From Gammaproteobacteria bacterium (GTDB lineage: Bacteria; Pseudomonadota; Gammaproteobacteria; Steroidobacterales; Steroidobacteraceae): a stretch of 64,000 bases of DNA. The stretch is taken from contig JAQGOF010000229.1 in assembly GCA_028293745.1 (NCBI GenBank), positions 1 to 64,000 of the forward strand, in the 5' to 3' direction. A program made the position numbers and the translations under genes. The stretch's first letter is position 1. The number at the start of each line of letters is the position of its first letter. Positions 16,375 to 24,008 of the stretch are shown here, in pieces. The notes beneath the pieces are model-generated. The model was not told the origin of the DNA. It saw nothing but the letters and a program-made list of their open reading frames with translations, and did no database searches.

Positions 16375-17610
16375 TCAAGCGTCCTTGGCCCGCTCGCCCG
16401 CACGCCGCGCGAACACGCCTGTCAGCGAAACTATCTTGGAAAAGCCCAGAGCATCCGTCGCAGTCCATTCACCGACCGCTTCACCGTAGACGCCCTTGGA
16501 AGCCGCCATCAACGAGTAGGGCGACTCGACGCCTTCGATGAACAGGCTTCCCGGTCTGAACAGCACGTGTACATCGCCGGTCACGCGCTCCTGCGAGGAC
16601 TGCAACAGCGCTTCGATGTCGCGGCAGACCGGGTCGAGAAGCTGGCCTTCGTGCACCAGGTCTCCATAAGGCTGTGCGACCAACTCCTTGATGCGCTGTT
16701 GGCGCCCTGTCAGCACGAGCTTCTCGAGCTCGCGATGAGCCGTGAGCAACGTCTCCGCTGCCGGCGCCTCGAAAGCGACCCGGCCCTTGGTACCAATGAT
16801 GGTATCCCCCAGGTGAATGCCGCGCCCGACGCCAAACGGCGCGGCCACAGACTCGAGAGACTCGATGACCTGCACCGGTGACATCGCCTTGCCGTCAAGC
16901 GCCACAGGCCGGCCTCGCTCGAACGAAATGACGTGCCGCTCCGGCGCACGCGGATTCGTGAACGCATCGCGAGTGAGCACCCAGGCGCTGTCAGGAATGC
17001 TGCCGGCGGACGTGAGAGTCTCCTTGCCGCCGATCGTCACACCCCACAGACCGCGATTGATCGAGTACGCAGCACCGGAGGGCGGGACGGGCAGGTTGCG
17101 CTTCTGCAGATAATCGAGCTCATCCTGCCGTTTGAACGCTTTGTCACGAACCGGTGCGAGCACTTCGAGATCCGGCGCCAGCGTTCGAAGGGCGACTTCA
17201 AACCGCACCTGATCGTTGCCTGCAGCAGTGCAGCCATGCGCAATCATGTTAGTGCCAAGCTGTCGCGCCATGCGCGCGATGGTCTGTGCCTGCATGACAC
17301 GTTCCGCGCCCACGCACAGCGGGTACAGCTGGCCGCGCTTCACATTTCCCATGATCAGGAAACGCAGCACTTGTTCAAAGTAGTCCGCGCGCGCATCAAT
17401 CTGATGATGTTCAATCGCGCCCAGAGCACGCGCTCTTTCCGCCAGCGTGCGTGCGGCAGCTGCATCGATGCCGCCGGTGTCGACAGTGACGGTGATAACC
17501 GGGCGGCCGGTGTTCTCCGCGACCCACGGCACCAGGAAAGAGGTATCGAGCCCACCGGAGTAGGCGAGGACAATGGGCTTGGAGCCCGCGTCAGCGGCAG
17601 TGTGAGGCAT
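16375..17610 (-). CDS. argG: Argininosuccinate synthase
   Basis: 411 residues. The ATP-pyrophosphatase loop AYSGGLDTSFLVPW is at about residues 15-28; VTVDTGGIDA, HGCTAAGNDQVRFE and YSINRGLWGVTIGG cover citrulline and aspartate binding. Joins citrulline and aspartate using ATP. ATG at 17610 lies 7 bases after the argR stop; an upstream in-frame extension would overlap argR and is not conserved. First enzyme gene of the operon although it acts late in the pathway. Confidence 0.95.
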   Translation of the reverse strand: MPHTAADAGSKPIVLAYSGGLDTSFLVPWVAENTGRPVITVTVDTGGIDAAAARTLAERARALGAIEHHQIDARADYFEQVLRFLIMGNVKRGQLYPLCVGAERVMQAQTIARMARQLGTNMIAHGCTAAGNDQVRFEVALRTLAPDLEVLAPVRDKAFKRQDELDYLQKRNLPVPPSGAAYSINRGLWGVTIGGKETLTSAGSIPDSAWVLTRDAFTNPRAPERHVISFERGRPVALDGKAMSPVQVIESLESVAAPFGVGRGIHLGDTIIGTKGRVAFEAPAAETLLTAHRELEKLVLTGRQQRIKELVAQPYGDLVHEGQLLDPVCRDIEALLQSSQERVTGDVHVLFRPGSLFIEGVESPYSLMAASKGVYGEAVGEWTATDALGFSKIVSLTGVFARRAGERAKDA

Positions 17611-17617
17611 GATTTGT

Positions 17618-18073
17618 TTAGACGACTCGGAAGATCGATTGCAGGCGGCCGAGGAGCTCGTCCTGCGCACGAGAATTGGCGGTGGCGATGAATATGGTGT
17701 CGTCACCCGAAATCGTGCCCGCCACCTCCGGCCACTCGGCCTTGTCGATGGCAACGGCGACGCTCTGAGCGGCACCTACAGTGGTCTTCAACACAGTGAG
17801 CGAGGGACCAGCTCGCTTCAAGCCGCGCACGAATTGCGCGAGCATCCCGAAATCCCCATTGGCGCGCGTCACCTCTTCGGGAGGTAAAACATAGCGCCCG
17901 CTTGCTTTCAACACGCCGAGGTCCCGAAGGTCACGGCTCACGGATGACTGCGTGACCTCGTGGCCCTCTTTCTTCAACAGGCGCACGAGATCCTCCTGCT
18001 TGCGGACAAAGTCCTCCCGCAGGATGCGCACAATGGCGCTACGGCGTTCGTGTTGTTGAGTATCGTTCAGCAC
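17618..18073 (-). CDS. argR: Arginine repressor
   Basis: 151 residues. N-terminal winged helix with TQSSVSRDLRDLGVLKASGRYVLP (recognition helix at about 40-52) and C-terminal hexamerisation/arginine-binding domain ending GTISGDDTIFIATANSRAQDELLGRLQ, where the GDDTI Asp residues bind arginine. The start is a GTG at 18073. As first gene of the arginine operon it probably represses its own transcription together with the whole pathway, with operators in the AT-rich upstream stretch. Confidence 0.95.
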   Translation of the reverse strand: MLNDTQQHERRSAIVRILREDFVRKQEDLVRLLKKEGHEVTQSSVSRDLRDLGVLKASGRYVLPPEEVTRANGDFGMLAQFVRGLKRAGPSLTVLKTTVGAAQSVAVAIDKAEWPEVAGTISGDDTIFIATANSRAQDELLGRLQSIFRVV

Positions 18074-18123
18074 CGACGCATAAATAAGCGCATAAAGGGG
18101 CGCGTATTGTGCATATTCATGCA
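18074..18123 (-). promoter_or_regulatory. Probable promoter/operator region of the arginine operon
   Basis: Short AT-rich stretch in an otherwise G+C-rich gap. On the minus strand it holds TTTATGCGCTTATTTATGCG and, further upstream, TGCATGAATATGCA (18110-18123), a dyad with arms TGCAT/ATGCA around a four-base centre. The spacing and the TGAATAT core resemble ARG-box half sites (consensus TGAAT-N4-ATTCA) but the match is partial. Binding by the adjacent ArgR is inferred. Confidence 0.4.
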
Positions 18124-18240
18124 GGCACGGTCAAGGGGGCTTGTGAGCCTCGCAGACTGCCGCGTCCCGGATTGCTGCAGCGCAATCTGAACGATACTTA
18201 CGCCCTCTAGCCGACCGACGCACGCACCGGGAGACCGACC

Positions 18241-18951
18241 ATGCAATGGACCTTCACCTCAGCCGCTCGCCGTTGCCACCTCATAGCGTCCTGCGCCTTG
18301 ATTCTGTCCGTTCCGCTCACCGCGGTAGCCGCCTCGATCGACACGGTGACCTCGAAGGACGCCTCCGCCGGCCTGCGCGCGGCAATATCTCAAGGAGTCG
18401 ACAAGGCCATTGGAATGCTCGGCGCACCCAACGGATTCCTCGGAAACCCGAAGTACACCATCCCGCTCCCATCGGCACTCGAAAAAGCCGATCGCGCACT
18501 GCGCATGATCGGCATGTCAGGCGATGCCGACCAGCTCAAAGCCGCCATGAACCACGCCGCGGAGATGGCCGTCGCAGATGCCAAGCCGGTTTTCAAACAA
18601 GCGGCGCAACGTATGACCGTTGCGGACGCCAAGGGCATCCTGACCGGCGGCGAAACCGCAGCGACGCAATACTTCCGACAGGCCACCAGCGCCCAGCTCG
18701 TCACCCGCTTCAAACCCATCGTCGCCCGCGCGACCGCCCAACTCAAGCTCCGCGGCCTGTACGACCAGTACGCGGGAAAAGCCGCGCAGGTTGGTTTGAT
18801 CAGTTCCGAGGATGCCAACCTCAACGACTACGTCACCGCTAAAGCACTCGACGGCCTGTTCACCGCCATCGGCGAAGAGGAACGCGCCATCCGCACGGAT
18901 CCCATGGGGCAGGCGAGCTCGCTCATCAAGAAAGTCTTCGGCGCGCTGTGA
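18241..18951 (+). CDS. DUF4197 family exported protein
   Basis: 236 residues with an N-terminal signal peptide (LIASCALILSVPLTAVA, cleavage near AAS about residue 31). The body matches DUF4197: GVDKAIGMLG, GFLGNPKYTIPLPSALEKADRALRMIG, NHAAEMAVADAKPVF, DAKGILTGGETAATQYFR. Family members are periplasmic or secreted, mostly helical and of unknown function. Preceded by a 50-60-base leader with GGGAGA just upstream of the ATG; divergent from argR. Confidence 0.92.
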   Translation: MQWTFTSAARRCHLIASCALILSVPLTAVAASIDTVTSKDASAGLRAAISQGVDKAIGMLGAPNGFLGNPKYTIPLPSALEKADRALRMIGMSGDADQLKAAMNHAAEMAVADAKPVFKQAAQRMTVADAKGILTGGETAATQYFRQATSAQLVTRFKPIVARATAQLKLRGLYDQYAGKAAQVGLISSEDANLNDYVTAKALDGLFTAIGEEERAIRTDPMGQASSLIKKVFGAL

Positions 18952-19044
18952 TTGCCGTAAGCGTTTTCCCGTAGAAGGCGGCACTCGCGGATCAGACCGT
19001 CGGACGTAGTTGCTTACGCCGGCTCTAGGGTACTGTAGAGCCCC

Positions 19045-19725
19045 ATGTGCGCCCGCTTCCAAACACCCGCCCAGTCCGCTGCCGAACGGTATTGGCAACT
19101 CATCGACCCACTCTGGCGATACGAGCAGAGCTGGCGCGTGCTCCCCACCGATCCGGTTCCGGTGGTACTGGCGATAAACGGACAACGCACCGGCCGCATG
19201 ATGCGGTGGGACCTCGTACCGTATCGGAGTCACGGCGAGCCTACCGGCAAGGTCCTGATCAACGCCAAGGTCGAGAACCTGGAGACCAACTACTTTTGGA
19301 AGGGACCTTGGGATCGGCGGCAGCGCTGCATTCTCTCGATGGCCGGCTTCTACGAGCCGCACAAGTTCGAAGATGGACGCAAAGAGCCCTTCTACGTACA
19401 CCTCGCAGATCGCGAAGTCTTCGGCGTGGCGGGTCTGTGGGATCGGTCCGTGAAGGCCGATGGCACTGAGGTGCTCTCATGCGCGCTGATTACCACTCCA
19501 GCCAATGAGCTGATGGCTCAGATCCACAACGAAAAGCTCCGCATGCCGGCGGTGCTGCGGGAAGAGGATCACGATGCCTGGTTGCGCGGCTCAGCTGCCG
19601 AGGCGAAAACGGTGCTGACACCATACCCCTCCGAGGTCATGGTCACATGGCAGGTCAGTCGGCGTCTCTATGCGAACAAAGGCCCCAACGACGCAAGCTT
19701 GATCGAGCCCGCCGAGGGCCCGTGA
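19045..19725 (+). CDS. yedK: YedK/HMCES abasic-site shield protein (SRAP)
   Basis: 226 residues. Begins MCAR, so Cys2 becomes the N-terminal nucleophile that forms a thiazolidine crosslink with abasic sites in single-stranded DNA. Other SRAP motifs are visible: RWDLVP, INAKVENL (usual NARAE-type Asn/Glu), MAGFYEP (catalytic Glu), and IHNEKLRMPAVL (His/RMP). It protects abasic sites during replication; called SOS-response-associated in E. coli. Starts after a 90-base gap; no SOS box is evident in that gap. Confidence 0.95.
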   Translation: MCARFQTPAQSAAERYWQLIDPLWRYEQSWRVLPTDPVPVVLAINGQRTGRMMRWDLVPYRSHGEPTGKVLINAKVENLETNYFWKGPWDRRQRCILSMAGFYEPHKFEDGRKEPFYVHLADREVFGVAGLWDRSVKADGTEVLSCALITTPANELMAQIHNEKLRMPAVLREEDHDAWLRGSAAEAKTVLTPYPSEVMVTWQVSRRLYANKGPNDASLIEPAEGP

Positions 19726-19733
19726 CCGACGTG

Positions 19734-19761
19734 GAATTTCGGGTATGAGTTTGCGAAATTC
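19734..19761. terminator. Inverted repeat after yedK
   Basis: GAATTTCG (19734-19741) is repeated inverted as CGAAATTC (19754-19761) around a 12-base loop, 8 bases past the yedK stop. Weak, A+T-rich stem without a T-run; could be a terminator or an operator for what follows. Confidence 0.4.
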
Positions 19762-19966
19762 GGTGGAGAAATTGACCATAACGACAGGCAGCTGAGCAAC
19801 CTGAGGCAATCACGAAGTGAGACGGATCGCACACGTCAGCGGCAACGTCAACGCGATCAACAGGCTCTCCCCAAATATTGAGAACCCCAGCGCCGACGGA
19901 GTGTACGTGACCCGTGAAAGTGCACTCGGCGCACGATCGCGTTGGAATTTGTCAGGGCGCAATCAT

Positions 19967-20146
19967 ATGTCGAACAATTTCTGGACGATCTTCGTTCTGA
20001 CCTGGGTGTTCGGCCCGTTCGTACTGTGGGTCAGTGTGCTCAGCGCGGTCAGAGGGTACTACCAGATCCAACAGTCGATGAAGCGGCTTATGGATCAGAT
20101 CCACGCGGCTCACCATCCGGTGCGAGCTCGCCACGTAAGCAACTGA
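19967..20146 (+). CDS. Possible small membrane protein
   Basis: 59-residue frame beginning MSNNFWTIFVLTWVFGPFVLWV, one clear transmembrane helix (about residues 5-27), followed by a basic, Gln-rich cytoplasmic tail with YYQIQQSMKRLMDQIH. The hydrophobic start placed exactly at an ATG with CAGGG upstream makes a real small protein plausible. No family recognised and no partner gene nearby. Confidence 0.4.
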   Translation: MSNNFWTIFVLTWVFGPFVLWVSVLSAVRGYYQIQQSMKRLMDQIHAAHHPVRARHVSN

Positions 20147-20631
20147 CGTCCGCACGCGCAATAGTATCTCGCACGGCCCGCTGCCACACACGCTGGACGT
20201 AGTAGCGAGGGTTCGAGTTTGCCTCCTCAAAGGGCGTCACTCGGTGCCGGGAAGTGCGACGCTAGTCCCGACGAGCCCGGGGGTTTCGCTTTTAGGGAGC
20301 CTGCTGTTATCCCGCAAGGGTCGACGTCGTGGAGACTCGTTCAGCGCCCGATGCTCCGAGCCGATGCTGAGTTCCCGGCGTGCGATGGCGTTGGGGCGAA
20401 ATCAGTGGATTGTCATTGGGTTATTGAGCGTCAGCGACCGACGGGCGAGGCTTCCACGATCCACCGAGCACGGCGCGTCGTGCGAAATTGTCCAACGTCC
20501 GACCATCACGGTTCATCTTCGCTCCCGGGTTTTCCAGTGTCAGTCATGGTGTACACACCCTCCTCTAGCGCGCCCGTAGGCACTTTTTCAAGTACCACTG
20601 GGCCCCCACGCGCGTCCGTGTTTGACATAAC
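20147..20631. other. 485-base region with no supported gene
   Basis: No reading frame here has a convincing start, ribosome site and protein-like composition. A frame containing RNQWIVIGLLSVS (around 20400) looks hydrophobic locally but its surroundings are unlike protein. The GGTTCGAGT at about 20210 resembles a tRNA T-arm but no cloverleaf fits. Confidence 0.5.
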
Positions 20632-21333
20632 TCATCTGGTCCCACGGCCTTCCCCGCGCGGCTCCTTCGCATTCACCTGCTCCAACGCTTTCAACTCAGT
20701 CGCCAGCAGCTGCACCCCATGCAGGCGCGCCATCTCCAGGGCGAGGCCTTCGCCCGAGATCGCAGCTTCCAACAACTGCCGCCAGATCTTCACGCGCCCG
20801 GCCCAACGGGGCCGTAACCAACCCGCATGCTGATTCGCAAGGTCCGTCACCTGTCGTATGGTGCAAGCCCGTAACAAGCTTGCGCAATGAGTGGGCATGC
20901 CTAAATAGAGTGGGGCCCCGATGGGCTGAGTGCGCGCGATGTACCAGGCGTTGGTGAACACATGATGAGCTACCTGCGTAGCGCCAGGTGCCGTAAAAAA
21001 CGAGGCGTAAGCGGCAGGCTCGCGGTCGCCTACCCGATTTCCACCGACCCACGTCCATCGATACGGATCCGCAAACCCGGCATCGATGAGCAGGTACGGA
21101 CACGCGGCCGCCCGGCGGCGCGAGGTCACATTAAGTTGGCCCCATAGATCTGCCAGCTCCCGGAACATAGGCGCGGCAGGCGAGGCACGCATCATCGCCT
21201 GCTCGCTCAGCAGTTCCAAACACTGGTCGTTCAATTCCGCGAGCGTCTTGAGTGTCTCCGTACACGGCCACGGCTGCTCCCAATTGTTGGGACCGCCTTG
21301 CGCGCTCGTTTCAATTTCGTTGTGTTGCCACAT
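20632..21333 (-). CDS. Hypothetical protein divergent from FlhC-like regulator
   Basis: 233 residues, no signal peptide or membrane segment. Trp- and Ala-rich and mostly helical; a central region RAAACPYLLIDAGFADPYRWTW and a later LGMPTHCASLLRACTI could be structural cores. The ATG at 21333 has CGGAGG about 7 bases upstream, so it is probably a real gene. I do not recognise the family. It is divergent from an FlhC-like gene with a 150-base shared control region, so it may be a target of that regulator. Confidence 0.6.
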   Translation of the reverse strand: MWQHNEIETSAQGGPNNWEQPWPCTETLKTLAELNDQCLELLSEQAMMRASPAAPMFRELADLWGQLNVTSRRRAAACPYLLIDAGFADPYRWTWVGGNRVGDREPAAYASFFTAPGATQVAHHVFTNAWYIARTQPIGAPLYLGMPTHCASLLRACTIRQVTDLANQHAGWLRPRWAGRVKIWRQLLEAAISGEGLALEMARLHGVQLLATELKALEQVNAKEPRGEGRGTR

Positions 21334-21483
21334 GACCTGCCTCCGAAGCTTATCCTTATCCTACCCACCTGCGCCGGCAATGCATCCATCTATTTGGTCG
21401 AAAATAACCAAATTTGTGGTGGTTGTGTTTTGGGAATTTTTTCCCAAAACTGTGGTTGTAACCGGTAGCACACAGGAAGTGTC
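21334..21483. promoter_or_regulatory. Divergent control region with several dyads
   Basis: A+T-rich 150 bases between two divergent starts. Contains TTTTGGGAA (21428-21436) mirrored as TTCCCAAAA (21441-21449) across a TTTT loop, GGTTGTAACC (21454-21463) and an AACCAAATTTG element near 21408. The composition differs sharply from the flanking genes, which fits a promoter with operators; the protein that binds is unknown, the adjacent FlhC-like product being an obvious candidate. Confidence 0.55.
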
Positions 21484-22035
21484 ATGCGCATCTCGGACGA
21501 TCGCTACAGCCGCGAGCGGCTTTGCCTCGACCTGGCACTCAGGTTCCTGCGCCATGAAGCGCGCACCCAGACCATCCGAACCTGGACGGGTCTGACCGAC
21601 GACCGGATCCGGAATCTCTACCGCTCGTACATGAGTCGCGGTGCTCATTTTGTCCCGCGCCACCGTGGCAAGTCGCCACACCAGGTGGCCTACTTCACGC
21701 GCTCCCTTCGAGTGCAATGGGAAACCGCCCAACTCGCGAGCTTGTTGAGTCTTCTTGCTGTGGTGCCCGCGCAGCCGAGCCTCGAGCTCGCAGGCTCACT
21801 GCCAACGGTGGCCCGCGGTGAAAAGCTTTGTTATGCGTTCGAAACGTATCAGGCGACGATTCCCTCGTCGCAGATCTCGTTCGAGCACACAGTATTTCTG
21901 GCGGTGGCGCTCGCCCGCGGCGACCAGCTCAGACTCGGCTGCTGCCGGGAATGCGGCGGCCTGCTCGTGATCGAAAGGTTTCCGCTACGTGATAAGCGCT
22001 GCCAGTATTGCGCCAATCCAGTTCAACCCCGATGA
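21484..22035 (+). CDS. FlhC-family transcriptional regulator
   Basis: 183 residues. The N-terminal part RERLCLDLALRFLRHEARTQTIRTWTGLTDDRIRNLYRSY has the helix-turn-helix pattern of FlhC, and the C-terminus has the paired Cys motifs CRECGG...RCQYC (about 157-176) that bind zinc in FlhC. In enterobacteria FlhC works only as a complex with FlhD to switch on flagellar genes; no flhD or flagellar gene is in the window, so this is an orphan paralogue with an unknown regulon. AGGAAG precedes the ATG. Confidence 0.8.
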   Translation: MRISDDRYSRERLCLDLALRFLRHEARTQTIRTWTGLTDDRIRNLYRSYMSRGAHFVPRHRGKSPHQVAYFTRSLRVQWETAQLASLLSLLAVVPAQPSLELAGSLPTVARGEKLCYAFETYQATIPSSQISFEHTVFLAVALARGDQLRLGCCRECGGLLVIERFPLRDKRCQYCANPVQPR

Positions 22036-22080
22036 GCCCGTCCGGGGAGCCCGCATTGCGTGACTCATGACGGCTTTTCC

Positions 22081-22104
22081 GCCTGCGACGCATGCGACGC
22101 AGGC
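22081..22104. repeat. 24-base near-palindrome with CGCATGCG core
   Basis: Arms GCCTGCGACGCA and TGCGACGCAGGC pair with one mismatch. Sits in the 172-base gap before nudC. It shares the CGCATGCG-type core with the palindromes at 3835, 3916 and 51188, all in or next to intergenic DNA. Confidence 0.5.
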
Positions 22105-22207
22105 GTCGCACCCCACAGCGGCGCTTTTACTCAGGCAGGCTCCTTGCGACCTGAATTTCATCCGTGTGCTCTACAATGGCACAGCTCCGCCGCCAGAAAC
22201 TGCGCTC

Positions 22208-23119
22208 ATGGATCAAATTCGGCCGAATTTCTTTGCAGGTCCCTACATCGATCGCCGCGCCGACGTGCGCGAAGAAGCCGACTGGCCAGCTGCCGCCGTG
22301 TCCGACCCGCAGACCCTATATATAGTGGCTCGCGATACCGCGCAGTTGGTGTACACGGGGCCCCAGCCGCGTATTGCGTTTGTCACTCGTGAACATCCGG
22401 CGCTCCGCGAGCCTGATCCCCATGCCCTCGTGCTCCTGGGCTGGTACAAGGGCGCGCGATGCGTGCTGTATGAGCTGGGTCCGGGCACCCAAGCCTTCGA
22501 TCCGCCGCCCGGCACGAGCTTCGAAGAGCTGCGGCCTCTTTCGCCTCTTTTACCGGCAGAACAGGCTGGGCTTCTGGCTTATGCGCGTGCGTTGACCATC
22601 TGGCGCAAACGGCAGCGGTTCTGCGGCGTCTGCGGATTCACTGCACTCCCGGAACGCGCCGGCCACGTGATTCGCTGTACTAACGAAACCGAATCGCATG
22701 AATTTTTCCCGCGCATAGACCCGGCCATCATCGTGCTCGTCACCGATGGCGAACGCGCCCTCCTGGGCCGGCAAGCCAGCTGGCCTCCCGGGCGTTATTC
22801 GACCATTGCCGGTTTCGTCGAGCCGGGAGAGAGCCTGGAAGACGCTGTGCTGCGCGAAGTTTTGGAGGAAACCGGCGTCACGGTCACCAACCCGCGTTAT
22901 GACTCATCGCAGCCCTGGCCCTTTCCTTCCTCGCTGATGATCGGGTTCCAGGCGCAGGCGGAGCGAGGCAGCCCCATCCGCACCGGCGAGGAGTTGGAAG
23001 ACGCCCGCTGGTTCACTCGTGCCCAGATCCGTTCTGATGGGCTGCCCCTCGTGCCCCCGTCACATTCGATTTCCTACCGGCTCATCACGACGTGGCTGGA
23101 ATCCGAGCGGCAGTCCTGA
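22208..23119 (+). CDS. nudC: NAD(+) diphosphatase (NADH pyrophosphatase / deNADding enzyme)
   Basis: 303 residues. Order: variable N-terminal domain; zinc ribbon starting RFCGVCG (about 184-190), whose second pair is degenerate (a single Cys, CTNE); Nudix box G-FVEPGESLEDAVLRE-V-EE-TG (about 246-268) with all catalytic Glu; and the NudC-specific SQPWPFPSSLM (about 277-287). Hydrolyses NAD(H) and can remove NAD caps from RNA. The ATG at 22208 was preferred because the longer frame from 22067 would run through a palindrome and non-conserved sequence. Three bases before the NRDE gene. Confidence 0.93.
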   Translation: MDQIRPNFFAGPYIDRRADVREEADWPAAAVSDPQTLYIVARDTAQLVYTGPQPRIAFVTREHPALREPDPHALVLLGWYKGARCVLYELGPGTQAFDPPPGTSFEELRPLSPLLPAEQAGLLAYARALTIWRKRQRFCGVCGFTALPERAGHVIRCTNETESHEFFPRIDPAIIVLVTDGERALLGRQASWPPGRYSTIAGFVEPGESLEDAVLREVLEETGVTVTNPRYDSSQPWPFPSSLMIGFQAQAERGSPIRTGEELEDARWFTRAQIRSDGLPLVPPSHSISYRLITTWLESERQS

Positions 23120-23122
23120 GCG

Positions 23123-23905
23123 ATGTGCCTGCTCGTCCTCGCCTGGCAGGTCCACCCCCGCTACCGCCTGGTCGTCGCCGCCAATCGTGACGAGTTTCAT
23201 GAGCGCCCGACTGCCGCGATGGCCAAATGGCCAGCCCCGGACGACATCATCGCGGGCCGTGATCTGCGAGCCGGGGGAACGTGGCTCGCCATGGACCGTG
23301 CCAGACGGTTTGGGATCGTCACGAACTTTCGCGACCTGCAGCCCCCGGCGCCCGATGCACCCTCACGTGGAAATCTGATCCCGAACTATTTACGTAATGA
23401 GGCGGGAGCGCAGCGCTACCTCACAGAACTCCAGTCCGACGCCGAGAGTTACTCGGGGTTCAACTTGCTACTAACGGACAGTGATGCTCTGTGGTACGCA
23501 TCCAACCGCGCCAATCACTTCGCAAGGCCTCTGCCACCCGGGATTTATGGCCTTTCGAATGAATTCCTCGATACGCCGTGGCCAAAACTCCAACGCGTGC
23601 GACGGCGTTTCGATCCTCTCCTGAGGCAGGGGGGTGAGGTCTCCAGGAACGAGTTGTTCGCCATCCTCGCCGATCCCACCCAGGCCGGAATCAACGATGA
23701 ACTGCCCAAAACAGGCGTATCAGCGGAGTGGGAACAGCTGCTCTCATCCCCTTTCATCCGCAACGAGCATTATGGAACACGCTGTTCCACGATAGTCCTG
23801 CTCGAGCCCTCGGGTGCCGTTTCTCTCACGGAGCGTCGGTTCGATTCCCGGGGCAGCGTGATTGCCGAAACGGAATTCACCATCCCCGACGATGAATGGC
23901 TGTGA
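23123..23905 (+). CDS. NRDE (TANGO2-like) family protein
   Basis: 260 residues beginning MCLLVLAWQVHPRYRLVVAANRDEFHERPT: the N-terminal Cys and the AANRDE motif define the NRDE/TANGO2 family. Later blocks RDLRAGGTWLAM, TNFRD, GFNLLL, YGLSNEFLDTPWPKL and GTRCSTIVL fit as well. The fold is Ntn-hydrolase-like; eukaryotic TANGO2 has been linked to haem or lipid handling, but the bacterial role is unknown. Three bases after nudC, probably co-transcribed. Confidence 0.92.
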   Translation: MCLLVLAWQVHPRYRLVVAANRDEFHERPTAAMAKWPAPDDIIAGRDLRAGGTWLAMDRARRFGIVTNFRDLQPPAPDAPSRGNLIPNYLRNEAGAQRYLTELQSDAESYSGFNLLLTDSDALWYASNRANHFARPLPPGIYGLSNEFLDTPWPKLQRVRRRFDPLLRQGGEVSRNELFAILADPTQAGINDELPKTGVSAEWEQLLSSPFIRNEHYGTRCSTIVLLEPSGAVSLTERRFDSRGSVIAETEFTIPDDEWL

Positions 23906-24008
23906 ACGCAGGCGCTTCACGTGCGTTGACTGACGAGTAATGGCTTCGAGCGAGAGCTGGGCGACCCCAGCTAGAATCCCGGCACATCCGTGACGTCGCA
24001 CCTTATTG

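Noticed and set aside
20200-20300. tRNA or tmRNA-like element near GGTTCGAGTTTGCC
   Set aside because: No matching acceptor stem or cloverleaf could be drawn.
22067-22207. N-terminal extension of NudC
   Set aside because: The extra 47 codons include the CGCATGCG near-palindrome and do not resemble the family; the ATG at 22208 fits better.
23832-23850. tRNA T-arm-like GGTTCGATTCCC
   Set aside because: It is inside the NRDE coding frame (…RRFDSRGS…), and there is no acceptor or anticodon arm around it.
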